Assembly: GCA_022829145.1 (NCBI GenBank)
Contig: CM040741.1
Coordinates: forward strand, 38,114,534-38,178,533
DNA: 64,000 nucleotides
Direction: 5' to 3'
DNA from: Albula goreensis
Lineage: Eukaryota; Chordata; Actinopteri; Albuliformes; Albulidae
Shown: positions 34,431 to 46,299 of the stretch, in pieces
How the letters are laid out: the number at the start of each line of letters is the position of its first letter
How positions within the stretch are numbered: the stretch's first letter is position 1
Notes under the pieces: generated by a model
What the model saw: only the letters and a program-made list of their open reading frames with translations
What the model was told of the DNA's origin: nothing
Databases searched by the model: none
Position numbers and translations under genes: made by a program

Positions 34431-36200
34431 TAGCCCCTCACCACACCCTTTCCTGGTGGTTTTAAAGCCCCACGGCTTCTTCCTCACCCTGTGTGCTGTA
34501 ATTGTCACTGGGCAAGTAGGAACAGACTGTGTGCCGGCTGGTCCCATGAAAACATTAGCCCCCCGATGGAGATGCTGCATTGTGCTGCACGGCGCCTCTA
34601 CTGCAGCAAGAACCCTGCTGGGATTCGACGGTGGGACTTCCCTTATCGTTGGGTGGTTATCTGAGCCTGTGATATTAACACAGGTGTCCAACGGATGGAC
34701 GACTCTCACGCTGACCTCCAGACACCTCTGACAACAGTCTAAATGCATAATGCTTCAACCCTTCCTGCTCTAACCACAACATATCAGCTGGGGTCCAGCT
34801 AGGGAGATCATAGGTAGAAGCATGGCTGGCTTACCTCACCAGTAAACGTCACTGCTTGTGTTTAGTCAAAATCTCTTTATATCGAAATGAATATGAAATG
34901 AATTTGCATGATATTTACGTGTATTGGATCTCAGGTATACTGCTCAGTATTAGCTGTATATTACGGCTGGACTGACACTAAGGCGACTCGTGCTTTCAGA
35001 AGGCAGGTCAGAGAACATTTTTCTTCTTTAAGGCTGAATTTCTTTTCTTGTTCTAACTTTCTGTCGGTGTAAAGCGTGTTGAATGTGCATCCATAGTGTG
35101 GGGAGAGGAAGTGTGTGTACCTGCGGCCTTGATGATGCACGTACATACACACACGCTTGCACAATGGGATGGGGGATGGGTTTGGTATGGGCTCCGCGGT
35201 TGACACCGTGAGCTGCTGTTATGTTCTCCGCGCCACTGAATGCAAGCTCCAGCGGTCCATTGTCCGCATCAGGACGCATCCGTCTGCATGGAGCCCTGCC
35301 AACAATGCGGCCCATTGTGCCTGCCGTGTTTCTCTCCTCCGAGTGAAAGGAATGTCAGTCAGTACAGCGTGTCTTTCATCCCGCATCACCTGACCCACCA
35401 TGTCCATGCTGTCTCGTCTCGCGACGACACATGCGAAGTGCTGCTCTTGTTTGGCGGTGGGGGGGTTGTGGGGGTTGATTGGTGTGACATGGCGTTTCAT
35501 CGCCCTTTTGTTTGTACTGCTCGGATCTGCAAAAGCATGACAATATTCAGCATTAAATTGACTATTTAATGAAAGAAAACTGGCAGTTGATCACAAAGAA
35601 GAAAATGAACTTGCTTCTTTTGTACAGACTGCTTACAATTTGCCCCTCTCTGTTTTATTATGCCGCTGCTTGTCTAGATTGGCTGTAGCGTTGTTGTTTT
35701 ATAAGATGGTACCTGATTATTTATATATTTATTTAAATACCTGGTGAAAACAATGGTTTGTGAAGCTCAGTCCATAACATACTTACTGTTGTCATGTCAG
35801 TTTGTAAATTTCTGTACAGCATCCATGCTTTTTTGGAGGACCAGTGTCTTCTAGTGTAGATCCTTCTCTAGGTGCTTCTGGCCTCATTAGGAGGGATGTG
35901 GTGGCAGGTTAATCCAACTCTCAGGCCCCTGTGAGAAGGAGACCTTGGTGTTGTGGTGGAAGCGTGAGGGTGGGGGGTGGGGGAGTGTCGATTGAGGGCC
36001 GTGCTGTGAAAAACACGCCCGTTCCTACTTTTCGCACCTCTGTGCATTTGCCATGGAAACAACATGGTGGCAGCACTCCTTTTCCCCCACATGGTTTCCT
36101 TACAGGCTGCCCCCCTTTTTCCCCATTAAAAAAATCTGATTTAGCACAATAAGGTTTGCATTCTTATTTCCTTTTCTTTTCAAGAATTTAGTAATCATGA
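34431..36200. promoter_or_regulatory. GC-richer blocks, candidate regulatory DNA
   Basis: Blocks at about 34440-34740, 35150-35530 and 35880-36110 have higher GC and CpG than their surroundings and are non-repetitive. Opposite-strand open frames of up to 154 codons overlap, but they lack motifs and start or splice context. I treat them as non-coding. Confidence 0.28.
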
Positions 36201-36726
36201 AGTAATTCATTCCTCCATCCCTGATTTGAGCTGTCTCTTCATAAGTCACCTGAAAACACCCCCCCCCAAAGCTATCACTCTTACCAGGGTCCTTATATGC
36301 TAGTTGTCCTCGATAGCCTTCTCAGGTTTAACTTTTTACTTGAAATGGGTCATCGAAACCCCTCATTAACTGTGATTCGTGGCCATAACTCTTGTTATAA
36401 GCATATATAAACATTATGACCTGCTTATTAAAACAAACATAAAGTTTTGAAGATTATGACTATTAATATGATACCCGTGGCTTGACATCTGATGTTGCAT
36501 GCCCTACAAAAATGATTTGCAATGAACCAGTTATAATATACTTTGTTTATGACAGTACTCATAACACTTTATGCAGCATTTATTAAGATATTACGAATGT
36601 TATGCAAGACCTTCCAAATAAAGTATTACTCTTTTTACTTGCCATCCTTCTATCTTTATTTGTGCATTCAAGTCTGCTCTCTTTGCACCCTTGCTTTTTC
36701 CGTACCTCTCTGTTACCCTCTTTTTC

Positions 36727-36730
<4 letters not shown>
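36201..36730. other. AT-rich gene-poor stretch
   Basis: Nothing recognised apart from a short C9 run at about 36259. Confidence 0.4.

Positions 36731-36765
<35 letters not shown>
36731..36765. repeat. (TC)n microsatellite
   Basis: 35 bases of uninterrupted TC directly after a CCCCC run. Confidence 0.97.
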
Positions 36766-36766
<1 letters not shown>

Positions 36767-36768
<2 letters not shown>

Positions 36769-37420
36769 GGCAGCATGGTGATTGACACTTACAAATTATC
36801 CAGCGACGCAGGCATTGAGTGTGACCCCTCTCTCGTCTCCACCAAGCCCCGTGCTCGCCGTCGTTTTGTCATCTAATTACTGCAAATCCCCCGGCCTGCT
36901 CCCCACCGCTGAATTTTTAATGTGGCTGCCAGCCTGCCTGCCTGCCTGCCTGCCTCCACTGGCTGACTCTCCCTGGTCTTAGCCCACACAGACTTCTTTT
37001 TAAAAAATAGGCTTTTTTTTTGCTTTCCTCCCACTCTCGCTACACATCAATTTAGTGTCTCCTTGCATTCTTCTAGCAGTATGTGGCTCCGATATTACGC
37101 TCCTGTAATGTCGCCGCGGTATTACAGCTGATTGGCGGCCTCGCCTCACTCGTGCCTGTTTGATTATCATTAAGGTTGTTTTTTTTTTTTTTTCATTTTG
37201 CGGAAGGTGCCTGCCCGTTCTCTGTGCGACGGGAGGAGGGATGGGGGGAACGGCATGTGGCGCCCGGCAGAGCACAAACATTTGAAAGGAGAGACATTAG
37301 AATAAACAAATAGCCCAGAACTCCCTGCAGACTCGGGCAAGCTCGCGCCGCAGCACAGGGGGAAGCGACGGAGCGAGGCGTGCGGCACGCCGCGGCTTGC
37401 CGATACTCCCATCGCTCTCA
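36767..37420. promoter_or_regulatory. CpG-containing candidate conserved block
   Basis: Complex sequence with TCATCTAATTACTGCAAATC (homeodomain plus octamer-like cores), GTCGCCGCGGTATTACAGC, and a CpG-dense patch near 37340-37400. It includes a (GCCT)6 repeat at 36932-36955 and a T-run at 37178-37192. No frame with coding character. Confidence 0.32.
36932..36955. repeat. (GCCT)6 tetranucleotide repeat
   Basis: Six tandem GCCT units. Confidence 0.92.
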
Positions 37421-37480
37421 TTTCATAGCTAGGAATCAGCAGAGCTTATCTGCCCACCGGCAAGTGAATTGCACATGGGG

Positions 37481-37568
37481 GCAGGGTGGGGGGGGAAGAG
37501 AGACTTCTCACCTGTCAGCCAGGCCTTAAGGCTGTCACACAGGGGGTGGGGTGGGGGGGGGGGGAGGG
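37481..37568 (+). repeat. Two G-rich tracts with quadruplex potential
   Basis: GGGCAGGGTGGGGGGGGAAG at about 37481-37498 and a longer G-run cluster at 37542-37568, which has at least four G runs. Confidence 0.75.
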
Positions 37569-40500
37569 ATCTGAGACACGGCTCCTGTAAAATAATTGAG
37601 TTCCCTTTCTCAAGTGCCATCCACATCTCTGCCTGTTCCACGACTCTGTTCACCCTCGTGTGTGAGACCGAATACAGCTTTATTTATTTACGGTATGTAT
37701 TCACTTACCTCTTAGTTAACCAGAAAGGTCAACTGAAAACTCCTCTTTCATTTACAGTGATGACCTGGGTGTAGCCAATAAACTGCGAGGGGGATAATGA
37801 GGTGGCCAGATTGGGAGTGCCATTTGGGGAATCTGACCTCGACAAAGCGCTTAACACACCTCCTTTTACAATGGGTTTCATCGCTAATGATCACAGTGAT
37901 CCCAGTCTAACAAATCCTCCAGAAGACAGCATCTCTCATAGCATTGGCCTACTGGACACACCAATGCTTCACCACTAGCCAACAGCAACAAACTCTGAAA
38001 AAGCAGTGATCTACCTGACTAATAATGAAGGCCAGGCCCATTTAGCTTCAACCATTAGGCCAGAAGACACTATGGGGAGGTGGGGGCTGCTAGCCATTCT
38101 GATGCTCTTAACTCAGTCCTTTAGCTCCAGCAGAAATCATTTAGATTCTCAAGTGTAATGACAGACAGAACAAATGTAGGCCTCTGTTTGTGCTATGAAA
38201 TGTCTCCATTTTCAACCACTTTCCCCCAATACCTTTACTGGATATGGCTAAAATTACCTTCTGATTTGGTAGCTATCTTGCAGTAGAATAAAATTAAATT
38301 CATCCTATACTTATTAGCTCATGTCCTGCTTCACACAAGATGTCGCGGCTTCATCACTTCCACAGACACATTGTCACGTTTATGGCAGCTGTGTTTTTTT
38401 TGCCAGTTTTTTCCCCCAAACATATTGTGTTTCTGTGTTCTGAAATCCATTTCAATTAAAAAAAAAAAAAACCATATGGTATATGCTTCATGATATGAAA
38501 GCAAGAGGCATGAAAAAGATGTGGTGAAACGATTCTGAGCATGGATTGGATGCAGGTTAGAGAAATCAGTGTTAGGAGTTCAGATGCCCATTGTGAGGTG
38601 GAGCACTGAATGACTGTGAGAGATAGAGGAGGGTTGGGCTCAGCTGATATGTGAGGACCCTGTGGAGAGAGATGGAGAGTCAGAGAGAAGGAGAGAGAGA
38701 GAGAGAGGGAGAGGTTTGGGGCAGAAAGACTGGGAGGGAGAAGGAAAGGCAGAGACAAAACAAATGGCCTTGTGCTGAGAGACAGCACTCAATCAATCAT
38801 CTTTAAACAAAAGCTCTCAGACCCTGGAGTCCTCTTAAAGCCTGCTTATTTAATTAAAAGTCCCATTTTCCATATTTATGGCCCCTTTCTTCAAATATTA
38901 ACCTTCTACGCTGAGGCGGGTTGATATTGAGAGCAGGGGGAGTTTCCCTGCTCTTCATCAATAGCATCTAAATATGTCAGAGCTGGACTGGAGGGACGGA
39001 CTAATTGATCGATGGGGAAAGGTAGGGGCGAATTCAGGGAAGGATGGGTCTCACGCAGCAACCGTAGCTTGACTGTTTCAGACCGAGCTGGACCTGAGCC
39101 TGTACCTCCTGTACCACTTTTATAACTCCCTCGCATTTGGCCGTCTCTTGCCTTGCTCCATCCCTAACTCACTCGTGAGACCTCTATAGCGTCCCCCTGT
39201 GGCAGGTGTGGAAATGGTCTCTCACAAGCACACAGCCCAAGGTATGTATTTTACAAATTAATCAACTGAACAAAAGTCAACAACCAGCTAGGTAGGTGAT
39301 AAAATTTTCATGTTCACACAGGAAAAAAATGTACATCTGTGATATATTTTTGGATATGCAGTGCAGTAATTGGCAGTCACTGCTTTCACACCTCTGATAA
39401 AACTAGCACCTATAGATTATATTAACAGCTGCAGTCTATGAATACTTAGATGTTAAATCATTTAACCTGCATTTACATTTTACTCTTCAAAAACGGCAGT
39501 GCTAAACAAACAAAAAAAAAAACACTCTCTCTCAGCTATATCAATACTTTGGAATTATTCCTCATTGTGCACATCTTACCAACTCTACGTGTATTCATAT
39601 TCGCTTGGTTTACAGCATGTCTAATGCATTATCGAGTCAATTTACTTCCCTGCCTTACCTCAACGCAATACCTACCTGTATTGCGTTTGTAACTTTTTCT
39701 GGTATCTCTTAGAATATTTATCCGGCCTTTTTGTTTTGTTCTGTTCTTATTTTAGTCAGGTCTGTGTGCAGTGTTTTTTTTTTTTATGATCGTCAGCACT
39801 GCTTTTTATATATTTCCTTCTCTGCACAATGAAGAAAAAAATACTGAAATGGGTCTCACCATTTCTGTCAAAACTGTGCAAGGCCTTCCATCTTATAACA
39901 TAATGAATAATACTATATAAGGGGTCAGTGCAGAGCAGCGAGGCACAATGTGGGAAATTGTGTTGTGAGCAGTGTTATGAAAATCATTTCCCTCACCACC
40001 ATCATAGAATAGAAAGGCAGACTTGGTTCAATGGCAGGCCTTTAAGAAGGCGTAGCTGAGGGAATGCCGTTTTTGGACAATGAGAATCAAGGACATGAGG
40101 AGGTGAATAGGAAGCATCAGGACTCAGGTTGATTAAAGAAATGAAATTGGTGGATTTTTTTACTGAAGATTTAGGACATTACGACACCAGTTCTGCTCCA
40201 GAAAGAGGCTTTAGCTTTATACGCGGACCAAAACCTGCCCTTTGCAGTGTCTGCCTTTGAGGGAACAGAGCCATAAATGGAAGCAACAATCCGTTTTTCT
40301 AAGAAACACTTGTAATAAGTATGAAATATGCTTGGCTTTAATGGCGTTTGCTCACTGAAGTATGACTTCTTTTACACATTGTGTGCACCCATTGATTTTG
40401 TATAATATTTAACTGTACGAAACTGTATAATACTTTGGCATGCATGTCAATTTTTTGTATTGTAAGGTATTTTTGTGATATGTGCAAATAAGAATTATGG

Positions 40501-41979
40501 CTGATTTGGTGCGTAACATTATTTCTGTCTCACAATATGTGTGGATAACATGATAAGTATGATAAGGAGGTTTCCATACAATGTATTTTACTGGTTTTTA
40601 ATCACTGTTTACATTTTAAATAATATCTCATATTTAAAATCGACCATTTACAGCGACAGAACAGAGAGTGGTAAAAGAATAGTAATTCCACATACAGCCA
40701 TAAGAGGACAACCAAAATCACAAAATCTGTAATGTGTGAGAAATACAACTGGGGGGTAAATTATACATATGAGGGTAATTCACATGGATATCAATCAAAA
40801 AAAAAAACATTAATAAGGCGTAATATAAAGTGGAACCACCGCAATAAGACCGAAATCTTAAGGCAAAATGAGAGGTAATTTTCTCTCCTTAAAAAGGATG
40901 GTAGATTTCACCAGTGGCATGAAGTGTGCGCTGCTCCTTCACATGTGTGACGAACACATTTCTCGGTGAGTGAGAAAGCGTTAACTTTCGGTTGTTCACT
41001 TTTCAGTTCACCTCTGTTGGTTACCTCATTTATTTGTGCATATTCAAGGAGTTATCCGTAGACTGACACATTAGCCATTTATGCACATAGATGCTTTACT
41101 CCTGACTCTTGAGCAATGTGTTATGTATACTTGAGAAGCTTCGATCATTGAGTGCCTTCCCATATACTTGCCTATACAGACACTGTAAGAGTTATATGTC
41201 TCATAGATAAAAGGTGCATTTTTAAAATGTGTCAGAATATACTGAATGGATTAAAACGTTTTGAAATGCGCACACATGCAATTTTGAGATTTTTTTTTAA
41301 TATATGCAAAAAATTATATATTCCTTGGTATATGCACATAATTAATGATGTAAAGGTATTAGTGCAGTCTTGTCTAGCCAGATAAGGAAATGTAGATGTT
41401 CTGCTTTAGTTATTTAGTTTTTTCTCACTCATTTTCTTTCTCATTCTGTATTGATATCAAAAAATAGGTAAAATAAGGAAAACAAAATAAGAAAACACTA
41501 CAAAGAGGTAATAATTCATATCATATTTTTACAGTATAGTTTGACATATTTGAATGTTACATTTAAGTATACACTATGCTCTACGCCCGTACACTACTCT
41601 ACACCTATTTTCTACTCCTGTTCAATTATTTGAAGGCAGCAACGCATATTGATGCCTATTGACTACAGCCCTAATTGCTGTTAATGTTGAATCTAAAGCA
41701 GTTTAACTGCATTTTGAACTCATCAGCTACCTATGCCCCAGAATGCAACTGATGAAATATCAGAGACGGAGCTATTTTCCTTCCACCTCTTATCTGTCCT
41801 TTCCAATGTCTCTAGGGCTACCCCTGAGTTAGTACAGAGAGCACAGGAATTCCTCTAGAGAGAGCAGCTCAAAGCTTGCATGCTGTAGCATCTGTGTGCA
41901 GTTCTCCCTGTCTGTGTAAATGAAATGACAGTCAATTTCTCTGAAGGGAAAATCTTGGGGGAGAAGGAGGGGGCAAGCT
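37569..41979. other. Gene-poor stretch with some candidate regulatory blocks
   Basis: No supported gene. GA-rich low complexity occurs at 38650-38720 and T/A runs at 39774, 38458 and 40798. A complex block at about 38870-39150 (ATGGCCCCTTTCTTCAAATA, CTAATTGATCGATGG) may be conserved regulatory DNA. A CTCF-like core on the opposite strand (CCCCCTGTGGCA at about 39194) is imperfect. Confidence 0.35.
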
Positions 41980-42290
41980 AAGATGTGTATGTGTGTGAGA
42001 AGGAGCGAGAGGGTATATGTGTGTGCAAGTATATTTGTGTGGCATGTATATGTGTGTACTGCGTTCATCTGTGAAGGTACCTATCTGAATGTGCATATCT
42101 ATGTGTGCATGAATGTCTGTGTGCGTGTGTGTGTGTGTGTGCATTTGTTTGTGTGCATTTGTTTGTGTATGGGAGTAAATATGCATGTGTTTATGCGTGC
42201 AACTAACTAAGTATGTACGCACATGTGTCTCTTTATACATGCCTGTTTGCATGTGTGTGTCTGTGTGCATATGCATTTGTAGGTACATGA

Positions 42291-42333
<43 letters not shown>

Positions 42334-42360
42334 TGTGTGTGATAGAGAGAGAGTGTGTGT
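41980..42360. repeat. Degenerate TG-rich tract ending in (TG)n(AG)n microsatellite
   Basis: From 41980 the plus strand is built of variants of TGTGTGTATGTG/TGCATGTGT. It ends in a clean composite (TG)n then GAGAGAGAGAGA at 42292-42360. Long open frames on the minus strand rich in His and Thr are by-products of this repeat. Confidence 0.9.
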
Positions 42361-44540
42361 AGGTTAGAGAGGCTGGTGGTTGATAGAGCTAGTTTCTCTG
42401 GGGGTGTAACACCGGCTGAGGTTATCACTGGGAAGCGTGAAGACAATAATGCAAACTGACACTTCTGAAATGAGACAGTGGTTGCCTGGGCGACAGGCGA
42501 CGGGGTAGGGGCTCCCAGGAGAGTGCTCAGAGATGGAGCCTAAATGATGTTTGATTAGAACTTAGATCATTTAGGCCAGCAGAGACAGGCCTTTTGTTGT
42601 CAAGGGGTTGGTCACCTGGGGCCAGGAACGGATTAGAGAAGTATGTATGATTCATGTGTGCGCATGTATGTGAGTGTGTGCATGTGTGTTTTGGGTGCAA
42701 GGGGCACACAGGATGTAGATGGATGGTTCTTCCATTCAAAGACAAACCATGGAAGATGACAGACAAAATGAACAGAATCTCTGGAACACCGGGCTCTTAT
42801 TCTTGGCATAGCTTTTAAGTATGATGCATTCTGCTGAGAGAATGTAGAGACGACAACTTATTACAATTTGTTGGGGTGGACATCAGTCCTCGCTGCAGCT
42901 GTTAGATATCCAAGTAGAACAAAAACCAAGTTCGCCCCCCCATAGTTCATGTTTGTCAATATGAATCAGAATTCAGGTTAAAATAATGAACTGATCAAAA
43001 GATGTGTTTCGGTTTCACGGATTTTAATGCTTACTTGGAAATTTCCAACTGTGTGCTATAGTAACAGAGCGGATTTGTGTAGTAGTACGCTACTTTGGTT
43101 CCTGCTGTTTCTACTCAACTCACAGCTGATCCATGGAGCTTCTCACAAGGAGAAGAGGAGTGAAATTATATCCAGAATAGACCGAGCAGAGCGAACAGCA
43201 GGGGCATACTACAAACTGCCAAAACGTGGTGTGTCTGCTGTTTATCTAAAATCCTCCGAGTAATGATTAGACAAGTGTTCTGGATCCAAGGTCTCAAATC
43301 CAACACCAGCAAAGGAGGGCGCACCATAGCCCTTATTTACCTGACATATTGTATCCACAACATCAGTGTGGGTGTTGGCTATTTTCTCTGGTGTGTGAGA
43401 TACAAAAACTACACACATGATGATAGGTGGGGCTAATAATGATTGGAAGCTTTGTCTATGGGATGCAATGGCCACATTGTGCAATGGCCATGGCTGTCTT
43501 GAAAATGGTGGCAATCATGAGAGTCACTGAAGTTCTGAAGCAGGCCTTGTAACAGAGGGCCATTCATTTTCACCTGCCAATACACTGAGTCCCCAAATGA
43601 TTCTACCCTGCATCAACTGTGTTTGCTTTCCTTTCTTTGCAGTTCCACCTTTGACCTTTTGCACAAGGAGTATACGACAGACTGATAAGCGAAACCTTGA
43701 CATTCACAGTACCGGCACATCATGTTTTTTGTACATTTTTACAACATTGCAGTAGAGTTGTAGTGCAACAAAATGTTTATTTTTGCCAATACACCAAATG
43801 GTCTACCAACGTAACCAATACACAATGGTGCAGGTATTTTTCACTCATTGAGAAAATTGAAAGTCTTTCTGTAACATTTTTATGTGATCATATTTCTACA
43901 GGTTCTGGTGGTTTTTATTGATCAATATAAGTATATGCAAAGGAATACCGTTGAAAGGCAAAAACACAAAATATCTAGATACTTTTTTTTAATCGTATAT
44001 GTTCTCCCCAATGTTCTACGGAATTTAGCTGATCCTCAAGTAAAAAGAATGGACCCTGAGGCTCATTATATTTTTCACAGACAATTTTAAAATAGTCCTT
44101 CACAATGCTCCATCAACCAATGCCTTTTGCAGTCTGTAGTGCAGTCTCGCTATTTGTTTACAGAATAGATTGCCATAAAGATGACATGACCGAAAGCACC
44201 TAACTTACAGTTCACGTAACTCTGTATTATATCAGTTCGTACACAAATTTTCCTTTTTTGAAGGGTTTGCACCATACATTTTGATTCATACTTCAAATTT
44301 ATTTTATGTTTATTATTTATGAGGTTTAACAAATATGTTTGTGGTTTCATGGACTGTTGTCAACTGTCAGAAAAAGAGGAGCATTTTATTTGAACAAGAA
44401 GGATGTCTGTCTTCCGGTCATGGATCCAGATTATCTTCAAAGCCTTGTATATGAATATAGAAACAGATGTATAACATCAATAAGTATTCAGCTTATTCAT
44501 TAACATAGGTTCAGGTGGACCAGGTAGAACAGGTTTACTC
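42361..44540. other. Gene-poor stretch
   Basis: No supported gene. An open frame at 43027-43263 (78 codons) has a hydrophobic N-terminal half, but no start or splice context I would trust. Confidence 0.4.
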
Positions 44541-44960
44541 CCAAAGGGTTAGAGGAGAATGGTAAGCAGGTGCACATTCACCCAATCTCAACGTCGGTCC
44601 GAGCCGCTGCAGGAAAGACGGACGGAAGCTCTGGCAGGGGTGATAGATGGAGAAACGAGAGGGAGAAAATCTGCGGTAGTAACCGAAGATTTCCTTAAGT
44701 GAGCAGGCTTTGCATTTTAATGCCAGCTGCTCCGCTGAGCAAGGAAGAGTTTCGCCGGCCTTGTGTGAAAGCAATTTTCTCTATGCAAATGGGCCCCCCT
44801 CAACACCCCACCCGAGCCCCCCCACCCCCTCCCTCACCACCCTCCTCCCCGGGCTCCCACTCAATTTAAACGCGTATGATTAAAACCATTTCCAGGACTT
44901 AGCTTATGCAGCAGAATAAATTGAAAGTTTGTGAAACATATAAAGGGTGTGTGTCTGTGT
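44541..44960. promoter_or_regulatory. Candidate conserved regulatory block
   Basis: CpG-containing, complex sequence with GCTTTGCATTTTAATGCC, a perfect octamer ATGCAAAT at 44783-44790, and ACGCGTATGATTAAAACC. A C-rich tract at about 44790-44855 interrupts it and has quadruplex potential on the minus strand. No coding frame. Confidence 0.35.
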
Positions 44961-45229
44961 GTGTGAGAGGTAGAGAGAAAACGAGAGAAAGAAGAAGCAA
45001 TGGGGGAAAGAGAGCTGTGCATGGATGTGAAATTCAGAGGGGTTATGGGGTGCTGAATGTGGCATAGAATACATCAGTGTCACCGTACATTTGTACCTAC
45101 ATTTAACCAGAAAATTATTATGTTTTGTATGCTTATGGGAAATATTTTAAAATGAGATGTATATGTATACCATCTTAAAATTACATATTTCAGATAAACG
45201 CTCTGTTATTTGGTGGTTTTCAACAAGGC

Positions 45230-45580
45230 TTCAAATATCTTCACATATGTTTCATAAATGTGACAAATATTTCATGTAGTTAATGTGCCATTTCGTAAAT
45301 GTGTCATGCATTTAGTAAATTTAACAAATACTAAATTTACATTAATACATTCATTTCATTTTCTGTTCCTTTAGCTGAATATTACATCTAATATAATATT
45401 AGAAATGTATTCAGTAAACAGTAACTGTTTCATACTAATAAATGTGTTTTACACATTTAAGACATATTTCATATGTAGTGTGAATGTTCAATTTCATATA
45501 AGTGTCATATAAATGTAAATGTTTTATAAGGTAAATGTTCATACATTTACCATACGTTTGAACAGTAGCTTTTACAAATG
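45230..45580. repeat. AT-rich stretch with recurrent AAATGT/ACATTT words
   Basis: Variants such as CATAAATGTGACAAAT, CGTAAATGTGTCATGC, TATAAATGTAAATG and GGTAAATGTTCATAC recur at irregular spacing on both strands. They look like an eroded short-unit array rather than a dispersed element. Confidence 0.45.
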
Positions 45581-46213
45581 TGTGAAATTTGAAATTCATG
45601 GAAATGAACTCTGTCCATCAAGCATAAATCAGAGATTGAGATGAAGAAGTGGGCTTTTAGGTAATGATTGTCATCTGCCATTTCAGCTATCTTCTCACAG
45701 TGCACACGTTTGGTCATTTCACAGCCATTTTCTTTAGTCTTAAAACAACAACAACAAGTCAACAAATTACACTCGCTCAGAATAAAAAGTTCCTGTTGTT
45801 GGTGGACATTGTGTTGCTTCTTAAAAATGTAAATACAGTACAGGATTATTTATGTATTGTGTGCCTGCCAATGATTGTCCAGTGATGGAAGATTTTCCAT
45901 GATATCAACAACCTAAGATCAAAAAGGTCATAGTACAATGTATATATTAATGTATAATGGTTAGGTAGCTGGGCTTGGACCTAAGAGATTGCAGAGTGTC
46001 CTAAGTTGGGACAGTCTACAGTACCCTTAAACAACAAATATAAATGGATAGTCTACAAAAATGTAAACTTTTAAGTTGATCTAGAGTAAATGTGAAAAAT
46101 GTAAGAAAATTAAGATTTAAACACATTAATTGGTTTTTGACTATGTTCAGGTACATATCACTCATGAATGTCATTCTTCACCTGTAGAAAGAAACCCAAG
46201 CTGTTTATTTATC
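45581..46213. other. AT-rich gene-poor stretch
   Basis: Nothing recognised. Confidence 0.4.
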
Positions 46214-46248
46214 TACATTTGTAACAATGTAAAGATGTTACAAATGTA
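46214..46248. repeat. Perfect 13-bp inverted repeat with 9-base loop
   Basis: TACATTTGTAACA (46214-46226) pairs exactly with TGTTACAAATGTA (46236-46248). Partial further copies of ATGTAACA/TGTTAC follow to about 46300, making a small cluster of TGTAAC words. Confidence 0.9.
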
Positions 46249-46299
46249 AAGATGTAACAATGTAACATCCCAGTCACGTTGTTACTGTTACATTCCCGT

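Noticed and set aside
34284-34748. 154-codon minus-strand open frame
   Set aside because: No recognisable domain, and the C-terminal half is translated AT-rich DNA. More likely a regulatory block.
41932-42446. His/Thr-rich minus-strand open frames
   Set aside because: Translation of a degenerate TG microsatellite.
43027-43263. 78-codon frame with a signal-peptide-like hydrophobic stretch
   Set aside because: No conserved motif, no promoter or poly(A) context and AT-rich surroundings. Hydrophobic runs arise easily from T-rich DNA.
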